Part shown: positions 27,670 through 37,300 of the stretch, one piece after another
Numbering within the stretch: position 1 is the stretch's first letter
Layout of the letters: each line of letters opens with the position of its first letter
NCBI RefSeq assembly: GCF_024972735.1
Contig: NZ_CP087723.1
Coordinates: 1,054,001-1,118,000, forward strand
From: Halalkaliarchaeum sp. AArc-CO
GTDB lineage: Archaea; Halobacteriota; Halobacteria; Halobacteriales; Haloferacaceae
DNA: 64,000 nt
Reading direction: 5' to 3'
Translations under genes and position numbers: made by a program
The notes under the pieces: generated by a model
The model's input: the letters and a program-made list of their open reading frames with translations, nothing else
Told to the model about the DNA's origin: nothing
Database searches by the model: none

Positions 27670-29663
27670 GTGACCGCCTCCATCCGAAGCGCGCCCTCCT
27701 CCGTGACCGTCCCACGCCAGTCGGGCGGAACCACCGTCGTACTCTCGGCCTGCTCGAGGATCGCCGGCCCGTCGACTACGGTCCCCGCAGCGACGGCGCC
27801 CCGGTCGAACACGGTCGCGTCGCGCTCGCCACTTTCCGGGAAGTAGGCGGGGCGCGTCCCGAGCACGGGATCCCCCTCGCCCCCGGCGTGTCGGACGGTC
27901 GGAGTCTCGCGGGTGACTGTTGCGGTCGTCCGGAGCGTGACGCCCTCGACGGTCTCCTCGAGCGCGTAGCCGTAGGCTGTCTCGTGGGCCTCGTGGAACC
28001 GGTCTGTGACCATCTCGGGATCGAACGTCTCTCCGACGGGAACGGTGAGCTCGAAACTCTGGCCGGAGTACCGACAGTCGATCGCGCGTTCTAACCGTGC
28101 ACGATCCGGATTCGAAACGTCCGCAAGCGCCTCCTCACGGAGCTCCTCGTAGACGCTTTCGATCCGATCGGCGTCGGCGTCCACGATCTCGGTTTTGATG
28201 GTTCTCGCCGCGTCGTGGCTCTCGTCGGCCGCAAGCAGGCCGAACGCCGAGAGCACGCCGGCAGGCTTTGGGACAGTCACCCGTTCGATGTCGAGAGCGT
28301 CCGCCAGGGCGGCGGCGTGCATCGGACCCGCGCCGCCGAAGGCGACCAGCCCGAAGCGTCGGGGATCGTGCCCGCGCTCGACGGTCACTGCGCGAATCGC
28401 CCGGGTCATCGTCGCGTTCGCGACCCGATAGACGCCGCGTGCCGCCTCTCTGGCGTCGGGGAGTCCCGCCCGGTCGGCGAGTTCCGAAAGCGCTGCCTTC
28501 GCCGCATCGACGTCGAGGGTGAGCTCCCCGCCCAGCGCCGTTTCGGGGCCGACGTAGCCGAGCACGACGTTCGCGTCGGTCACCGTCGGTTCCGATCCCC
28601 CGCGGCCGTAGCAGGCGGGACCCGGATTCGCGCCGGCGGAACGTGGACCCACCCGGAGTGCCCCGCCCTCGTCGACCCAGGCGATCGATCCACCGCCTGC
28701 ACCGACTGTGTTCACGTCGACCATCGGGGTTCGGATCGGGATCCCGTCGATCTCAGCGTCGGTCGTCCGTTCGGCGGAGCCGTCCCGGACGAGGCTCACG
28801 TCAGTAGAGGTACCGCCCATGTCGAAGGTGACCAGGCCGTCGCACTCTGCGGTGGCGGCCGCGCCGACCACTCCCGCCGCGGGGCCGGAAAGCACCGTCG
28901 TCACCGCGTGGTTCCTGACGGTCTCGGCGTCGGCGATCCCCCCGTTTGCCTGCATTATCTGTGGGGAGGGGAGTCCCGCCGCCGTCGCCCGTTCGGTGAG
29001 TCGTCCCACGTAGCCGTCGATCGCCGGCCGCACGTAGGCGTCGACGGCGGTCGTGGCGGTCCGCTCGAACTCTCGAAACTCTGCGAGCACCTCGTGGGAG
29101 ACCGACACCGAAACCTCGAGTTCCGCACGGAGGATCCGCGCGATCTCCCGTTCGTTTTCTGGATGTGCGTACGCGTGCAGAAGGCAGACGGCGACGCTTT
29201 CTGCGCCCGCATCGTCGATCCGGGCGGCGACGTCGCGAACTTCGTCGGCGTCGACCGGACGCTCGATTCCCTCGGCGGTCGCCCGTTCGTCGATTTCGAA
29301 CCGTCGCCTGCGGGGCACGATCGGGGTCGGCTTTTCGACGTCGAGATCGTACAGAGAGGGTCGGTCTTGCCGTCCGATCTCCAGGACGTCTCGGAACCCC
29401 GCGGTCGTCACGAGCGCCGTCCTCGCCCCGTCTCGCTCGAGCAGCGCGTTCACCGAGACCGTCATCGCGTGGACGAACTCTTCGACAGTACCGGGTTCGA
29501 TCCCTCCCTCTTTGCACGCCTTCCGGATCCCGTCGAGGACGCCGGCGCTTTGATCGTCGGTCGTCGGAACCTTCGCCGTCACGAGCTGTCCCTCGACGAG
29601 CAACGCCACGTCCGTGAACGTGCCGCCGACGTCGACGCCGACTGCGGTCGTTGTTTCGGTCAT
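27666..29663 (-). CDS. hyuA: Hydantoinase/oxoprolinase A subunit
   Basis: A 665-residue HyuA subunit, an ASKHA-fold ATPase. The N-terminal phosphate motif is VGVDVGGTFTDVALL. TFDMGGTSTDVSLV gives the second phosphate loop and AFGGAGPMHAAALA the adenosine segment. Start at 29663 (MTETTTAVGVD) is preferred; an ATG three codons upstream (29672) is possible. It forms an operon with hyuB by an ATGA overlap. ATP hydrolysis is expected to activate the amide carbonyl of a cyclic substrate such as hydantoin or 5-oxoproline. Confidence 0.9.
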   Translation of the reverse strand: MTETTTAVGVDVGGTFTDVALLVEGQLVTAKVPTTDDQSAGVLDGIRKACKEGGIEPGTVEEFVHAMTVSVNALLERDGARTALVTTAGFRDVLEIGRQDRPSLYDLDVEKPTPIVPRRRRFEIDERATAEGIERPVDADEVRDVAARIDDAGAESVAVCLLHAYAHPENEREIARILRAELEVSVSVSHEVLAEFREFERTATTAVDAYVRPAIDGYVGRLTERATAAGLPSPQIMQANGGIADAETVRNHAVTTVLSGPAAGVVGAAATAECDGLVTFDMGGTSTDVSLVRDGSAERTTDAEIDGIPIRTPMVDVNTVGAGGGSIAWVDEGGALRVGPRSAGANPGPACYGRGGSEPTVTDANVVLGYVGPETALGGELTLDVDAAKAALSELADRAGLPDAREAARGVYRVANATMTRAIRAVTVERGHDPRRFGLVAFGGAGPMHAAALADALDIERVTVPKPAGVLSAFGLLAADESHDAARTIKTEIVDADADRIESVYEELREEALADVSNPDRARLERAIDCRYSGQSFELTVPVGETFDPEMVTDRFHEAHETAYGYALEETVEGVTLRTTATVTRETPTVRHAGGEGDPVLGTRPAYFPESGERDATVFDRGAVAAGTVVDGPAILEQAESTTVVPPDWRGTVTEEGALRMEAVT

Positions 29664-29926
29664 ATCACGCAATTAGCCGGACGTTACCCGATACAGTTCC
29701 ACGAACGTCGTCATATTTCACTCGTCCCTCGAAGTTCCGCTTGCCGTTGTGAGGGGAATGTTCGACCGTCGTCACCGACCGGTTCCGAGTCACAATTTAT
29801 CGTGCACCGATACAGTCGCACCCTACATATAGGTCCCACTTGATCCCCCACTCGCGACATAGGCTAAACAAGTGAAGTTGATGTAATACAAAACATTTTT
29901 AGTATCGATATCTGTCGGGTTACACA
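29664..29926. other. Divergent intergenic region hyuA / ABC importer
   Basis: This 263-base AT-richer space has no gene that I can support. It contains an inverted repeat CACTTG / CAAGTG spaced by 26 bases (about 29837-29874) and a TATA-like atttttagta (about 29893-29903), about 25-30 bases before the importer's ATG 29927. The inverted repeat sits just upstream of that box, where an activator or a repressor could bind. Confidence 0.5.
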
Positions 29927-31096
29927 ATGACGGAAATCCCACAGGGACGTGAAACCCGGGAACCGGATGGGACCGTATCGGATGACCGAGATGGTCAACG
30001 GATCCGGCGGCGAACTGCCCTCTGTTGTCTCGGAACCACGGCTGTCGTCGGACTTTCAGGCTGTGCGAGTCTGTTGCCGTCCGGCGATGCGGCAGGGGAG
30101 CGAACTATCACTGACGTCGTCGGCAGGACGGTCGATCTTCCCGAGTACGCAGACCGGATCGTGTGTGTCGGCGGTGGAACGCTCAGACAGATCGCGTACA
30201 TGAAGGCCGCGGACCGCGTTGTCGGTGTCGAGAACATTCCCGAGCAGGCGCTCGACGAAATCCCCTACCTTCTGGCCAATCCCGGCCTCGGAGAGCTCCC
30301 GATCGTCGGCGAGAGCGGGATGGACAGGGACGGCAACGTCGAACAGATTCTCGAGGTCGATCCGGACGTGATCTTCTTCAACGGGGACAGCTCGCGTGCA
30401 GACGAGTTACGGCAGCGAACGAACACACCGGTCGTCGTCATCGGTGTCGACAGTATACTCGAGGAATCCGGTCGAGAATTACTGTACGACACGTGGGAGA
30501 CTCTCGGTCAGACGCTCCGGAAAGAAGACCGCACAGCGGAGCTGCAGAGGTTCCTGGGGGAGGTAGTTTCGGATCTGAACGACCGCACCGACGACATCTC
30601 GGCTGCGGAGCGAAAAAGCGCCTACGCCGGTGCGTTTCGGTTCGGGGGTGCTCACGGACTGTCGACGACGCGCGGTGACACGACGATGTTCCGCTTTTCA
30701 AACGTCGACAACGCCATCGACGAGCTCGAGGTCGATCAACCCTCCGTAGCGTTGGGTCACGAGCGACTGCTGGAGGAAGATCCGGAGACCATATTCGTCG
30801 ACGTGATGAGCAGCGAGAGAGTTCGAGGAGAGATCGACGAAAACCCGGAGCTCGGGTCCCTCACGGCGGTCGAACAGGGACGCGTATATACCGTCTTGCC
30901 GGTGTATCGTGACATGCGTAACTTCGGGTCGATCCTGTCGAACGCCTACTACGTCGGAATGACGCTTTATCCCGACCGATTCGTGGATGTCGATATCGAA
31001 TCCCGAACGGACGACATCTTCGAGACGCTTCTGAATGCTCCCCTATACGAACGAATTAACCAGGAGTTCCCCGATGTCTTCCGACCACTTCTCTGA
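29927..31096 (+). CDS. ABC importer substrate-binding lipoprotein (iron-chelate/cobalamin class)
   Basis: A 389-residue secreted solute-binding protein of the BtuF/FepB class. The N-terminus has a twin-arginine-like RIRRRTALCCLGTTAVVG followed by lipobox LSGC. The mature protein starts with TITDVVGRTVDLPEYADRIV, the signature of periplasmic-binding-protein-like domain II. Two lobes are joined by the long helix expected of this class. The ligand could be a ferric siderophore, heme or cobalamin. The next two genes complete the importer: the permease ATG lies inside its last codons, and the ATPase follows. Confidence 0.88.
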   Translation: MTEIPQGRETREPDGTVSDDRDGQRIRRRTALCCLGTTAVVGLSGCASLLPSGDAAGERTITDVVGRTVDLPEYADRIVCVGGGTLRQIAYMKAADRVVGVENIPEQALDEIPYLLANPGLGELPIVGESGMDRDGNVEQILEVDPDVIFFNGDSSRADELRQRTNTPVVVIGVDSILEESGRELLYDTWETLGQTLRKEDRTAELQRFLGEVVSDLNDRTDDISAAERKSAYAGAFRFGGAHGLSTTRGDTTMFRFSNVDNAIDELEVDQPSVALGHERLLEEDPETIFVDVMSSERVRGEIDENPELGSLTAVEQGRVYTVLPVYRDMRNFGSILSNAYYVGMTLYPDRFVDVDIESRTDDIFETLLNAPLYERINQEFPDVFRPLL

Positions 31097-32147
31097 GCAG
31101 GTCGGTGAGCAGTCGGGCTTTCGGAACCACCGCGAATCTGTCCGTCGGAAAATCGGGTTCCTCGTCGGGACAACTGTGTTGTTGGGGATCCTCTGGGTCG
31201 TCGGGGTCGCAGTCGGCTCCGTCTCCTATCCCCTCGGCGACGTGGTGGCTGCACTCGTTCGCGATGGCCCCGAGTCACGACAGTTGGCTATCTGGCACGT
31301 TCGAATCCCTCGGGTGCTCGCGGCGACCCTCGCCGGCGGTGGGCTTGCAGTCGCCGGTGCGGCGATGCAGTCTGTGCTTCGGAACCCACTGGGCGCACCG
31401 TTCACGCTCGGTATCTCGCATGCAGCAGCCTTCGGTGCGGCTGTTACGATTGCGTTCGGCGGGTTCGGCGTCAGCGCGGAGTTCCTCACGCTGTCTGTGC
31501 AGACGATCGGAGCGTTCGTCGGTGCAATGACCGCAACCGTGGCGATTCTCTTGCTGGTGACCTACCGGGAGGCAACCCCCGAAACGTTGATTCTCACGGG
31601 GGTGGCGATCGGATCGCTGTTCAACGCCGGGCTCGCACTGATCCAGTATTTCGCCACTGACACGGAGGTTGCAGAGATAGTCTACTGGACGTTCGGCGAC
31701 GTGAGCCGGGCTGCCTGGGACGAAATCGGATTCATGTTCGCAATATTCGTTCTGGGGCTGGGTTACTTCGTGTACAACGGTTGGAATTACGACGTGCTCG
31801 ATGCCGGCACCGAGACCGCGCTGACGCTCGGCGTCAACGTCGAATCACTCCGAATCAGGGGGATGGCGATCGCGTCGCTCGTGACCGCAGTAATGATCTC
31901 GTTTGTCGGAATTATCGGGTTCGTCGGTCTCGTTGCACCACACATCGTCCGGATGGTCATCGGCGGAACTGAGAGATATCTACTTCCGGCGTCGGCGCTC
32001 GTCGGGGCAGCGTTGCTCGTCGCAGCGGACACGTTCGCTCGGACGATCGTTGCCCCGATCGTGCTGCCAGTAGGGATCGTCACGTCGTTTCTGGGCGCAC
32101 CACTGTTCCTCTATTTGACAGTCGAAGGGAAGGACTACTGGAGATGA
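31074..32147 (+). CDS. ABC importer permease (FecCD/BtuC family)
   Basis: A 357-residue inner-membrane permease with about ten helices. RIPRVLAATLAGGGLAVAGA and QSVLRNPLGAPFTLGISHAA are classic FecCD signatures, and GFVGLVAPHIVRMVIG is the cytoplasmic loop contacting the ATPase. ATG 31074 has caggag upstream and lies within the binding-protein gene's last 23 bases. It overlaps the ATPase gene by four bases. Likely a homodimer with two copies of the ATPase. Confidence 0.92.
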   Translation: MSSDHFSEQVGEQSGFRNHRESVRRKIGFLVGTTVLLGILWVVGVAVGSVSYPLGDVVAALVRDGPESRQLAIWHVRIPRVLAATLAGGGLAVAGAAMQSVLRNPLGAPFTLGISHAAAFGAAVTIAFGGFGVSAEFLTLSVQTIGAFVGAMTATVAILLLVTYREATPETLILTGVAIGSLFNAGLALIQYFATDTEVAEIVYWTFGDVSRAAWDEIGFMFAIFVLGLGYFVYNGWNYDVLDAGTETALTLGVNVESLRIRGMAIASLVTAVMISFVGIIGFVGLVAPHIVRMVIGGTERYLLPASALVGAALLVAADTFARTIVAPIVLPVGIVTSFLGAPLFLYLTVEGKDYWR

Positions 32148-32917
32148 CCCTCGAGATCTCCGATCTCACGTTTCGATACGACGATCTCACCGTCCTCGAT
32201 GGTGTGGACCTCACAGTCGAATCCGGGGAAATTGTCGGACTGCTCGGACCGAACGGCTCCGGGAAGAGCACGCTTCTCAAGTCGATTCACCGGATTCACG
32301 ATCCCGACAGCGGGACGATCGAAATAGACGGTCGGAGCGTTACGGAGTATCGACCCAAGGAACTCGCACGGGCGGCCAGCTACGTCCCACAGCACGGAGA
32401 CAGCGCCTTTCCGGCGACGGTGTTCGAAACGGTTCTGCAGGGACGACGGCCACACGGAAGCTGGTCGCCCAGCCGGGATGACCGAAAGGCGGCGATCGAT
32501 GTCCTCGAGCGTCTCGACATCGAACGCTTCGCCGCCCGCCGGATGAGCGACCTGAGCGGCGGACAGCAGCAGAAGGTTCGGTTTGCGCGTGCGTTGGTCG
32601 GCGATCCATCCGTGATGGTGCTCGACGAACCGACGAGTGCGCTCGATCTCAAACATCAGATCGCCGTGATCGATCTCGTTGCGGAGTACGTCCGCGAACA
32701 GGAGGTGGCCGCTATCGCCGCAATGCACGATCTTAATCTCGCATCCCGATACTGTAATCGCATCGCCTTGCTTCACGACGGGGACATCCACGCCGTCGGT
32801 TCGTCGGAGATCCTCACTCCCGAACTGATCAAAATTGTCTACGATGCTGACGTCTCTATCGTTCACCACAAGGGCCAGCGTATCGTGGTACCGGACGCAG
32901 CTACGGATACGGCCTAG
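32144..32917 (+). CDS. ABC importer ATPase (FepC/BtuD family)
   Basis: A 257-residue ATPase energising the permease. It has Walker A LLGPNGSGKST, Q-loop YVPQHGD, signature LSGGQQQK, Walker B VMVLDEPTSALD and the switch histidine in AAMHDLNLA. C-terminal residues run past the core by about 40, as usual in the family. It ends the three-gene importer operon. Downstream, 83 bases separate it from the convergent VTT-family gene. Confidence 0.93.
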   Translation: MTLEISDLTFRYDDLTVLDGVDLTVESGEIVGLLGPNGSGKSTLLKSIHRIHDPDSGTIEIDGRSVTEYRPKELARAASYVPQHGDSAFPATVFETVLQGRRPHGSWSPSRDDRKAAIDVLERLDIERFAARRMSDLSGGQQQKVRFARALVGDPSVMVLDEPTSALDLKHQIAVIDLVAEYVREQEVAAIAAMHDLNLASRYCNRIALLHDGDIHAVGSSEILTPELIKIVYDADVSIVHHKGQRIVVPDAATDTA

Positions 32918-33000
32918 GCTGGAATCGACAAGGGACGGAGCCGGGAAATTGACAGGCGTGCTTCGGAGACGCCTGACTGGCTACGGACAGCCGTTTTCCT

Positions 33001-33564
33001 TCAGTCAACGACGGAGTATGCGCCCCCGACGACCGTCAGGACGAGCAACAGTCGGGCGATCGTGGCGAGGAACGTCGTGGCGGCGAACACGAACGGTCGG
33101 TTGTCCAGGACGCTGAACGCGTATATCGTCGTGGTCTCCGGAAGAAACGGGATCGCGATGGCGATTCCGAGGCCGAGATAGCTGTATCGCTGGACGAGAC
33201 CGACGAGCGTCTGCTGTTTGAACTGTTTGTAGTAGGGAACCCGTTCGAAAAACCGGACGACAGGTCCCGATCGACTGACCCCGTAGCCGATCCGGAGCGC
33301 GATCAAACTGCCGGCGGCTTTCCCCGCCGCGGACGTCACGATGACGAGAGGAAACGACACGTACCAGGGATACGCGAGGGCGAACGGGACGACCAGGACT
33401 GCCTCGGAGGGGAACGGGAGGAACGCGGCGACGACGACGGCATACAGGAATACGACCGCCAGCAGTATCCCTGGGGTCGCGATCGTCGAACTGGCCAACT
33501 CAGTTAACACGATACGAACGTTCACTGTCGGACGATATACATTGTGTGTTTGATTCGTCGACAT
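33001..33564 (-). CDS. VTT/DedA-family membrane protein
   Basis: A 187-residue polytopic protein. AAFLPFPSEAVLVVPFALAYP matches the VTT (SNARE-associated/DedA, YqaA-like) core motif in part, followed by a SAAGKAAGSLIALRIGYGVS segment as in that family. Members are implicated in lipid scrambling and membrane homeostasis. ATG 33564 is used; an ATG three codons upstream (33573) is possible. It is divergent from the lipoprotein gene (45-base gap). Confidence 0.75.
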   Translation of the reverse strand: MSTNQTHNVYRPTVNVRIVLTELASSTIATPGILLAVVFLYAVVVAAFLPFPSEAVLVVPFALAYPWYVSFPLVIVTSAAGKAAGSLIALRIGYGVSRSGPVVRFFERVPYYKQFKQQTLVGLVQRYSYLGLGIAIAIPFLPETTTIYAFSVLDNRPFVFAATTFLATIARLLLVLTVVGGAYSVVD

Positions 33565-33609
33565 TGCCAACAACTGTTAAGGAGGGCGCGACGAACGGAA
33601 GTACGAGCG

Positions 33610-34311
33610 ATGAAACGTCGACGGATTCTCAGCGGCGTCCTGCTGGCTGTGACTGCGGGATGTACGGAGTTCGATGTCACAGAAGAGCCCGGAGGGAGCA
33701 GTTCCGACGGCGAGCACGCCGGATCGAGTGACTCTAACGGTGCGGCAACAGAACACGACCGAACGGAAGGGGACGGATCGACAAACGCACACACCGAGGA
33801 GCAAACACCCACCGACGAGACCGATCCCACCGATCCAGGCGACACTGAGGAGACTGACGGTGAATCGACAGACGTCGCGGGTGCGTCCCGGCTACCCGAT
33901 CCGGAGCAGTTCGACCAGGATTACGTCGTGGTCGAATCCGCGTACAGCGATCCTGGAGCTGTCGAAGTCACGAGGACGTACTACTACGACGGGGTATCGA
34001 CTGACCGGCCGGACACCGTCACTGCGACGATTATTCCGATCGAAACGGTGTCGCAGGCGGAGTCTCGATACGAACAGATCCTTCGGGATACGCGGTCCTC
34101 GCTGGACGCCACGGAGCGTGAGCTCGTGTTGACCGACGACCTCGTCGCGATGGAATTTCAGGCACGTCCCAACGACGACTACTTCACCGTCGTCGTCGCC
34201 AGGGATGGGACGGACGTGGGCGTCGTTACGGCCGACGACAGCGACGCGTACGATCCGACGATAGCTGCCACGGTTGTCGCAACGATGTTGTCAGAATCCG
34301 AGTCGGAGTGA
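33610..34311 (+). CDS. Secreted lipoprotein, tail-to-tail with the giant surface protein
   Basis: A 233-residue protein. KRRRILSGVLLAVTAGC is a basic signal ending in a lipobox with Cys18. A Ser/Thr/Glu-rich linker to about residue 90 precedes a compact C-terminal domain (about 95-230) with PDTVTATIIPIETVSQAESR. Its stop codon is only two bases from the stop of the convergent giant nuclease-like protein. The gene is not in the place or orientation of a classical immunity gene, but it is the nearest neighbour. I do not recognise the C-terminal domain. Confidence 0.65.
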   Translation: MKRRRILSGVLLAVTAGCTEFDVTEEPGGSSSDGEHAGSSDSNGAATEHDRTEGDGSTNAHTEEQTPTDETDPTDPGDTEETDGESTDVAGASRLPDPEQFDQDYVVVESAYSDPGAVEVTRTYYYDGVSTDRPDTVTATIIPIETVSQAESRYEQILRDTRSSLDATERELVLTDDLVAMEFQARPNDDYFTVVVARDGTDVGVVTADDSDAYDPTIAATVVATMLSESESE

Positions 34312-34313
34312 CG

Positions 34314-37300
34314 CTATCGTTGCCGAACGAGCGGTCGGTGCGCCCCCTGGCCGGCTGACTGCTGTGGATCGGTCGAGGGACCCAGGTTCGTAGACGGTTC
34401 GAGCCGGAACGGGATCCGCCCGTTGGTTTCGTACGCGACTCGCACCCGGACGGAGTCACCGAACTCCTCTGTAAGCGCGGCTTTTATCCGTTGCACCTCG
34501 CCGACGTTCGATTCGTCGGCCTGTCGAATTCGAAATTCGAGCCGGTTCGGGCTGAGCCCGGGCGTCTCTCGGGCGTACTCGGTGTAAAATTCCATCTGTT
34601 CGACAGCCCCCGCCGGCGTCGTCGACGATTCGGTGGCTTTGACTTCGATCAGCCGTCCGTCCGAGGTCACGAGATCTATCTCTCCTCTGGCCGCGTCACT
34701 CCCGGGATCCCTGACGACGCGCCCGATCTCGTCGACGTTGTCGGGCCCGAGCTTCGCGGCCAGGTGCAGCTCCGCGGCCGTCCCTTTCAGGTTCTCGATG
34801 TCGTCGACGTCGTGTCGTGTCGCCGCCCTCCAGATCTCGTCGAAGGTTCCTTCGGCTCCGTCCGACGCCCGCATTCCCTGGGTGTTCCGCAACACTGCGG
34901 CGTTCTCGAACAGTGCTCCGGCGTCGATCGTATCGCCGCCGGTAGTCGTGAACGGCTCCCTGTCTGCAAGCCGGATACCGACCTCGAGTTCGTCGATCTG
35001 GTCTGCCCGGATGAAGCCGTCCTCGACGAGGACTTCGAGGTGGTGTGGGTCGATCCCTTCGTCACTGACCGCCCTGATGGCGGCCGGGGAGGTCCCCTGA
35101 TCGACGAGATTTCTGGCCGAGCGGAGGTCCGCCCCGTTTTCGGCGAGCCGAACGACCTCTGCCCGAGTGAAGTGGCCGTTGTCGACCAGCGTACGCGCCG
35201 GGTTCTGGCCCTGACTGTTGTGTCGGTAGTAATCGAGGACGATGTCGTAGCGCTGGTTGGTCGACAGCTCCCGACCGGACAACAGACGGGTCTGAGACAG
35301 CGTGTCTCCCAGTGCATACCGGTCTGCCCCCCGAAGCTGAGCGCTCATCGCGTCGGTTCGCCCGACGCGAACGAGGGTTTCGGCCCACTTCTGTGAGAGG
35401 CTCTGTCGGAGTGCGCCGCGGGTGAGCGACCGGGAGACGCTTCCGACGCTTTTGCCGACCGCCTGTGCCGGTTTACTGGCGAGATCCAGAGCGATCCATC
35501 CACCGCCGTACGCCATGAGTGTCCTGTCGTCGGTGTCCTTCCCACGCCTGAACTGCCCGTAATGCTCGGTGAATGCGTATCCGATGAAGTGGCCGGTGCG
35601 ATACTCCAGCGAATCCCGATCGACGTACGATACACCGATCTCGTCGAAGTAGAAGTCGGCGTTGTCGTACGGATCCACCCCCTCCATCGTCCCCTCGGAG
35701 ATGCCGATCTGCGTCAGTTCGGGCAACTGCTTCGACGGCATCGACATCGCGGTTCGAGCGCCGAACCGGTAGAACGGTTCCTGGTTAAAATCGTGCGAAG
35801 ACGTCGTTTCTTCGCCGCTGTCGTGAACCGTGTACGACTCCTCTGACCGAGTTCGCTCCCACGTTTCTACGTTTGCAGTGACCGCGACGAGGCCGGTTTC
35901 CTCCCGGAGGTAGATCTGCGTCGTTCCGGTGTGGCCATCCCGGGCGAGCTGATCGAGGACGTTCTCGATCCGTTGAATGCGGGTTCCTTCCTCCGGTATT
36001 CGTTCGAACTCCTCGAACGCCTCGTGGGCCTCGTAATCACGGAGGCCGGCCTCCTCGGGGTCCGGAAGCGGCCGTAACGAGAGTTCTCGCCCGGAGGAAT
36101 CTCCAGTGATAATGATCGGTTCGGCCATGTACTTCTCGACTTCGAGAGTGCGTTGTGTCCGAATCGGCTGATCGAACAGATCGACGTACCCGGTTGCGTC
36201 AGTCGTCGCGGTTTCTCCAGTTTCTCTGACGGTGACCTCCGCCCGGTTGAGCGGTTCGCCGGTTTCCGCATCGGTGAGCTGTATCGTCTCGCGAACTGTC
36301 TCTCGAAGATGAAAGTCAGTCTGACTCATCAGTGGGCGCTGCTGGAGTGGGTCGATGAGCCGCCCTTGGCCCTCGAACCCGTCTTTGTCCACACTGACTG
36401 ACAGGGTCACGGCAGTCGGGACGTCACGAAACGTGAACTCTCCTGTCCCGGTTTTGTCCCGTGTTATCTCCATCTCGTTTGATAACAGTAGTCCGTCTCC
36501 ACGGACGGTTCCATGGACGGTAACGTCGTCTAGCGGTTCGCCGGTTTCCCAGTGGGAGATCGTAATCGTGACGTCGGTGAACTTCTCTGCGAACACGGTG
36601 TGGCCGAGCCACTCGGTCCGTTCCGAGCCGATCGTGACTCCGGCCCTGACTCGTTTGTCGACAGCGGACTCGGGAAGATCGTCCCACCGGAGCGTGATCG
36701 TCTTCGTTTCCCCCGCCGGAATGACGTGTTCCGAACCGTCCGGCTCGCCGACGATCTCGCCGTCCCGTTCGACGACGCCGGAGAGAGATGTTACGACTTC
36801 CCGGTCCGTGGGGTTCGTGACTGCAAGTTCTACTGCGTCCTCGCCGACCTCATAAAAAGGATCGAGTCGTTCGGTTCGGGAGACGACGAGTTCGTCGGCT
36901 CCGACGTCGGTCGGGTCGACCTCGAACGCGCTGCTGTCGTACTTCTCTGCAACCGGTGTCTCCGACTGGGAGTCGCTCTCGTTACGGACTGCCAGTTCGA
37001 CGCCGTACTCGCCGGATCTGGCGTCGGATTCGACGGTCCACGGGAGCGAAACCAGTTGCGTCGCTCCGGGTCGAAGCGTAACTGTTTCTTCGAGGGTGAC
37101 GTCCTCGTTTGCCCTACTGTCGTGTCCGGAGGTCTCGATATCGGGTCCCAGAACTGTGTAGTGGAGTACAAACGTTTTGTCATCGTCGCCAGTGTTCGCG
37201 ATTTCTGCCGTCGTTTCGACGGTCTCGCCCGCCGAAAACGGTCCGTCTTCGGTTTCGAGCCGAATGATTTCGGCGTCTACCTCGACCTCCTCGACGAAGA

